Shown here: positions 59,901 through 64,000 of the stretch, piece by piece
How the letters are laid out: each line of letters opens with the position of its first letter
Position numbering within the stretch: position 1 is the first letter of the stretch
DNA from: Cucumis sativus
Taxonomy: Eukaryota > Streptophyta > Magnoliopsida > Cucurbitales > Cucurbitaceae
Assembly (NCBI RefSeq): GCF_000004075.3
Contig: NC_026657.2
Location: forward strand, 21,944,501 to 22,008,500
Length of the DNA: 64,000 nt
Direction of reading: 5' to 3'
The notes under the pieces: generated by a model
Told to the model about the DNA's origin: nothing
The model's database searches: none
The model's input: only the letters and a program-made list of their open reading frames with translations
Position numbers and translations under genes: made by a program

Positions 59901-60250
59901 TTGACGTTTTTAAACTGTCAAGAGACGGCTCTCTTGACGGTTTTAAAAACGTCGTTGAAGCCAGCATCAAGAAAGACAAAGTTCTTGACGGTTGATTAAA
60001 CGTCAAGAATAGTGAACGTTGACGTTTTATAAACGTCAAATATACTTATTTTCATGACGTTTTAGAACCCTCAAGACTGGTATTGTTTATGACATTTTAA
60101 ACCCGTCAAGAATTTTAATGTTAATGACATTTTAAAACTGTCAAGAATGTAATTGTTCTTGACATTTTTAAACCGTAAAAAATGCAATTGTCCATGACAT
60201 TTTAAAACCGTCAAGCATGCAATTGTTTATGACATTTTAAAACCGTCAAA
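59901..60250. repeat. Palindromic subterminal repeats of the CACTA element, ten copies
   Basis: Each unit is a near-perfect palindrome with half-site TTGACGGTTTT joined to its reverse complement. Units start at 59901, 59934, 59985, 60019, 60054, 60089, 60124, 60159, 60194 and 60229. The last seven are spaced exactly 35 bases apart. Half-sites drift to ATGACATTTT in the inner copies. In En/Spm, subterminal repeats bind the element's TnpA protein and regulate transposition; that role is inferred here. Confidence 0.93.
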
Positions 60251-60706
60251 CATATTTTAATTTTTTTAAAAAAAGAAATTGTAATTGAATTATGCTGTAA
60301 TTGAAAGAAATATATTCTGATTGTCCTGTCTTGTAATTGTCCAACAACAGTTTCATAGATATTTGATATTCATCAAATATAGTTTCAAATCTCAAACATA
60401 TATAAATAAAACCATTCACCATATATATTCAATTCCAATACTTTACATATACATAATGAAATAGACTTTACATTAGATTTCATATTCAATTACATTGCCA
60501 TTAATCCAAATCAACTTAGAAAGTCATAAAACATGCTAGCTATAACAATAATCAAAAGCATATGAATGAACCCCCCTCCCCCCTTCCTTCATATGAACAA
60601 TTCAAAAGAATTATCGCCTAAAGTTTCTATACATAAAGTTTCAGATCATAAAGAAGCGACACAACAAAAAATTTCCTACTTCAGAATCACAAAATATTGG
60701 TCTTAA
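60251..60706. other. 3' flank of the ULP1-like gene within the CACTA element
   Basis: AT-rich, no gene. 60660-60706 matches 286-320 of the left-hand copy (GTGATTCTGAAGTAGGAAA on the minus strand); beyond that the two copies have nothing in common. Confidence 0.6.
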
Positions 60707-63426
60707 TCATATGTAAGAACCCAGAAAGTCAGCTAACTCAACTCGCACCTCGTCTAGTTCTGCCTGTGAGTATGATCTTCGTGTATCAATCTATAAACAT
60801 GCAAAATAAATTAAATGAATTAACTGACTATACAAATAAACCAATTAACTCACAAAACCAATAGTTTGATATATAACATACCGCATCGGATATGACAATG
60901 CTTCCCCTAGTCACAATTTCTCTCATATACCTCATCACGTAGTATCCACACTCAGTACTCCCGACTTGTAGTGGACACTATATAAAAGCAACAAATTTGA
61001 ATAACAAAGTAATCCTAATTGCTAGTAGTCTACAAAAATATAATGACTTTAAAAGTTGATACTTGCCTTTACTGTTCGCCATAAAGTTTGTTTTCTACTT
61101 TTTTTAATGTTCTTTTGTGACTGAAACATCGCTATTGCTCTGTTTTGACAAGATAAGATTGAACAAATAGTTTAAATATTGTGTACATGCATATAAGAAT
61201 CAACACTAAATAAAATACTAGATTAACTTACGTGTCGGTGACGTATCTTATAGTTGACTTCGATGTTGTCCTTAGTGAGTCGAGGTAGAATACTGTATCA
61301 TCATACGCATTTATGGCCAGCAGTGCCCAATGACCCCTAATTATACAAAAATATTAGTACTAGTTTTTTGCAATGCAAGTAACAAAATAACTTGACTTAC
61401 CCAAGATTAAAAGTAGCAAGAACTATTTCGTTAATCTTTGAGACCATCAATCTACTGCATAAGTTTCGAACTCGAGATTCTTGCGAGTTTCTGACAAAGG
61501 TGAGGAACGGATCTACAAAGACGTACTGTATATTTTCCTTCAAACCAAGAACAGATGAATACAAGTACCTACAAAATATTATAAACTTGTAAACGAGATA
61601 CATAAATTTAGATCTAAAGAAATGAAATTGACTTACGTCATATAGGCCACCAATGTAAATGTTTTGACCTCATTCATGTTACAAAGATCAATGATGTCCT
61701 CTCGGAGCAGAGAAGTCTTTCGACTAATACCAAAAATGCCAACAGGTAGTGGAATAGTGATACTAGAATCTTTCTCCATTATCTTCTCAGCGTATCTGAG
61801 AATCAACTTCATTCCTATTGGCAAAACTGACGTCGATTCACAGACAACCTCTCTTTCCTTAGGCATTTTTATTAAGGCTCTCTCCTAATTCAAGAAAAAC
61901 ATTCACTTTCAATACGATATGAATATTAAGAATTTGAGTTTATTAGAGGATCGATCACATACCTTAAAGATGTCCAACTCTACTTTGTCGTCATTTACAT
62001 TGATCTCCTCCACCTCTTTCCCTTCGATTTTATCCATCAACTTACTCTTCCATTTGATTATTTTCATCAAGTCACTCTCTTCTAAGATATTTGGCTTCGA
62101 ACAGCTACCATGTCCAGATAATGGTCTAGACAAGTTTGAGTGGATATGTGCTTCTAATTCGCTTACACGCCTTCGAAGTTCTTTATTCTCAAGTATAATC
62201 TCATCCTCACATTTAGATGTCTTTTTTACAGAATGAAAGTAATTGGTAGGAGTAACATACCCACCGACCCCACGAACACGACCGTGATGCTCTTTTGTAC
62301 CCAATGCTTGGATTAACACATCGTTAGAAGAGTGTCCTTTTTGAGACGATGAAGACGTATTCATTGAAATCTCATCCTAAAACAAAAACCAATCTAATTA
62401 AGTTAAAGAAATGTGTAAACAAAACCAATCTAGTTCAAATGTGCAATATACAAAAAGTCTTACAATTTTATGGGCAACTTGTTGAACATCGTCGTTCTCA
62501 TACTCCCCTTTTTGTTAACTCGAGCCTTCTTCCACATGATGGCTCGATCCAAATCCGCTTGATTTGAACCTTCCTTTTTTACATTCCAATTCCATAATAA
62601 GATTAGAACAACCTTTGATAAAGTTTGATAAACTTAATAAATTAGTTCTTACCATTTCCTCGATAAGATTGACATAACTCTTCCTCGAAATCCTATGGTT
62701 ATACTTGTTCTTAGATCGTCTATCTTGTTGCAGAAGTCCTTTTTCCTATTTTCCAAAAATATTGTTAGTGAGAAAGTAACACATAATTCTAAACCTTACA
62801 AATATATTTGTTAGTGAGAAAGTAACATACCTGAAAAGTTTCACACAATCTAGACCTTACAAATTCTGCCCAATGATGTTGATTAATGAATGAATACTTT
62901 TATGGTGGAACTTGTAGAAGCTGTGGTTCATCCTTATGTGGCATAATATATTTTGTTGTTAGCCAACACTTAAACTGACGAAACGAAATGCCTGCAGTTT
63001 GGATAATATTTTTCCTAGATCTTGGATCAATGACGAATGTGGCCTAAATATTTAAAAGTGATTAATAACGTATACATCAGGAACATTATCAATATAAGCA
63101 TATTGAAATTATATATATACCTTAACCGTACTGAATATTTTATCTTTCAGCTCTATAGGCACACTTTTCCAAGATGAATATGTGACCGGGACATGATAAT
63201 GTGTTGCAGATCCTATGAAAGACTTCAACTTTGCTCCATTCTCACCAATGGGTACTCCGTCTTCATTGTACATCACCACCTTCTTCTTTCCCAAACTTCT
63301 AATGCGAGTGACATCGAACATAATAGTTGGTCCTCGTGGTCTACATATTTGCTTTGGAGTTTCATTTTCAGTACCAAGATGTTCATCATCCTTAATTCCA
63401 AATGTTAGTTTCATATCCGTTAACAT
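60707..63426 (-). pseudogene. ULP1-like cysteine protease gene of the CACTA element, broken
   Basis: Ten exon pieces can be read on the minus strand, among them 63426-63121, 63043-62831 and 62745-62653, down to the stop at 60707. The N-terminal part (RGPTIMFDVTRIRSLGKKKV, then SFIGSATHYHVPV) is typical of the CACTA-borne family. The C48/ULP1 triad is preserved: His in HWALLAINAYDD (about 61310), Asp in FYLDSL (about 61280) and Cys in STECGYYVMRY (about 60950). Two lesions break the frame: TAA at 62902-62900 inside the second exon, and a one-base deficit around 62504-62513 in the exon beginning GSNQADLDRAI-like sequence. One intron starts with GC (AAG|GCAAGT near 61065). ULP1 proteases cleave SUMO-type conjugates; the function of the transposon-borne versions is unclear. 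Exon calls rest on splice sites and my recall of related proteins. Confidence 0.8.
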
Positions 63427-64000
63427 CTAAAGAATGTACACAAGGGTAACGCCACAGACTTCAATTTCCTTCAACATGTAAGATAGAAAAACAAGTGATA
63501 ATCAAATTGAAAGCAAAAGAAATACATAAGAAAGCAAGGTATAAAATGTGTGTGAAACTAGATCTGAGAAGGTAAAGATAAAATTCGTATTTTCTCAATT
63601 GAAGACTCCCTTCTTCGATTATCTGTAACACAGTTCGATTACAAGTAAGTAAAATTGAAAAGAAGAAGAAAGAAGTAGATTAGGAAAAATGTTAGAGCCG
63701 AAAATTAAAATTCAATACCTTCTTAGTGTAAGCAATAACATGAGCTTCCCTTTTACACAGGAATTGGAGACAAATGGAGGTTTTCCGATGAATGTATTCA
63801 CGCATTTTCAGACAGAGGTGAAGTGTTACGCGTTTTCGAACAGAGAAGGTGATTACGAGTTTCGAATGGTGAATGATGAACTGAACGGTGAATGAACGAA
63901 GGGAGAACGATGAACGGTGAAAGCTTGAGAATGGTGAAAGGGGAGAACAACGAACGACGAATGCAAAAGCTTGAGATTCTGGAGAAGCTTCCCTTCGAAC
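63427..64000 (-). other. Upstream part of the CACTA element
   Basis: On the minus strand this is C/T-rich with repeated CACCGTTCATCGTTCTCCC and TTCTCCCCTTTCACCATTC phrases (63840-63990), resembling a leader or internal repeats. The nearest ATG of the ULP1-like gene is at 63426; earlier exons may exist beyond the window. Confidence 0.5.

Larger units (their letters stand above)
59878..64000 (-). mobile_element. CACTA (En/Spm-type) transposon, one end inside the window
   Basis: The element starts with CACTACTACAAAAACAGGCT at 59878, a classic CACTA terminal inverted repeat. CCG before it may be the 3-bp target duplication. A dense block of palindromic subterminal repeats follows (59901-60250), then the ULP1-like gene on the minus strand. 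The other end and any TNP2-type transposase lie beyond 64000, or are missing. Since the gene runs toward 59878, this terminus is the 3' end. A second, inverted and more decayed copy is at 1-320. Confidence 0.9.

Noticed and set aside
59901..60250. Regularly spaced palindromic repeats that look like a CRISPR array
   Set aside because: The DNA is a plant nuclear genome, the repeats border a CACTA terminus, and the gaps between palindromes are only about 13 bases. Transposon subterminal repeats explain them fully.

Overview
The window is nuclear DNA of a flowering plant (eudicot). Every confident gene is a nuclear plant gene with short GT-AG introns: photosystem I subunit PsaH, a PRONE-type RopGEF, a PDI-like protein, ribosomal protein eL37, a DUF1645 protein and a BAC2-type mitochondrial carrier. 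The intergenic DNA is very AT-rich and full of plant transposon remnants. The gag-like protein at 44.1-46.3 kb and the ULP1-type CACTA protein at 60.7-63.4 kb resemble families I associate with cucurbits (Cucumis and relatives); that placement is recall-based inference, not a search.

Layout. 1-2.2 kb: the 3' end of a CACTA-type ULP1-like protease gene, then five copies of a 182-bp tandem repeat, then a decayed Copia RNase H fragment. 2.7-8.4 kb: a degenerate segmental duplication flanking a small membrane-protein gene (minus). 9.45-10.6 kb: a solo LTR-like sequence with a nested hAT-like MITE. 11.5-12.7 kb: psaH (plus). 13.1-15.8 kb: RopGEF (minus, seven coding exons, one GC-AG intron). 17.9-22.7 kb: PDI-like gene with a KDEL end (plus, twelve exons). 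23.6-24.1 kb: uncharacterised acidic protein (minus). 27.2-27.9 kb: eL37 (minus). 30.1-32.6 kb: thioredoxin-fold protein without a CxxC motif (minus). 37.4-38.3 kb: DUF1645 protein (minus). 43.4-48.3 kb: decayed gag-only LTR retrotransposon containing a 40-bp minisatellite. 49.9-51.0 kb: BAC2-like carrier (minus). 51.5-54.2 kb: a possible spliced transcript or gene relic, followed by a 78-bp tandem repeat. 54-59 kb: AT-rich DNA with dispersed repeats. 59.26-59.88 kb: an LTR-like fragment with telomere-like repeats. 59.88 kb to the end: a CACTA element with terminal motif, a strikingly regular 35-bp array of palindromic subterminal repeats, and a nearly complete but broken ULP1-like gene (minus).

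The genes are unrelated housekeeping, photosynthetic or signalling genes and do not form a pathway. psaH/RopGEF and PDI-like/23.6-kb gene are convergent pairs; RopGEF/PDI-like are divergent over about 1.7 kb. The most notable structure is in the repeats: two related CACTA copies lie in opposite orientation at the two window edges, each damaged differently. The left copy loses homology to the right one exactly where the 182-bp array begins.
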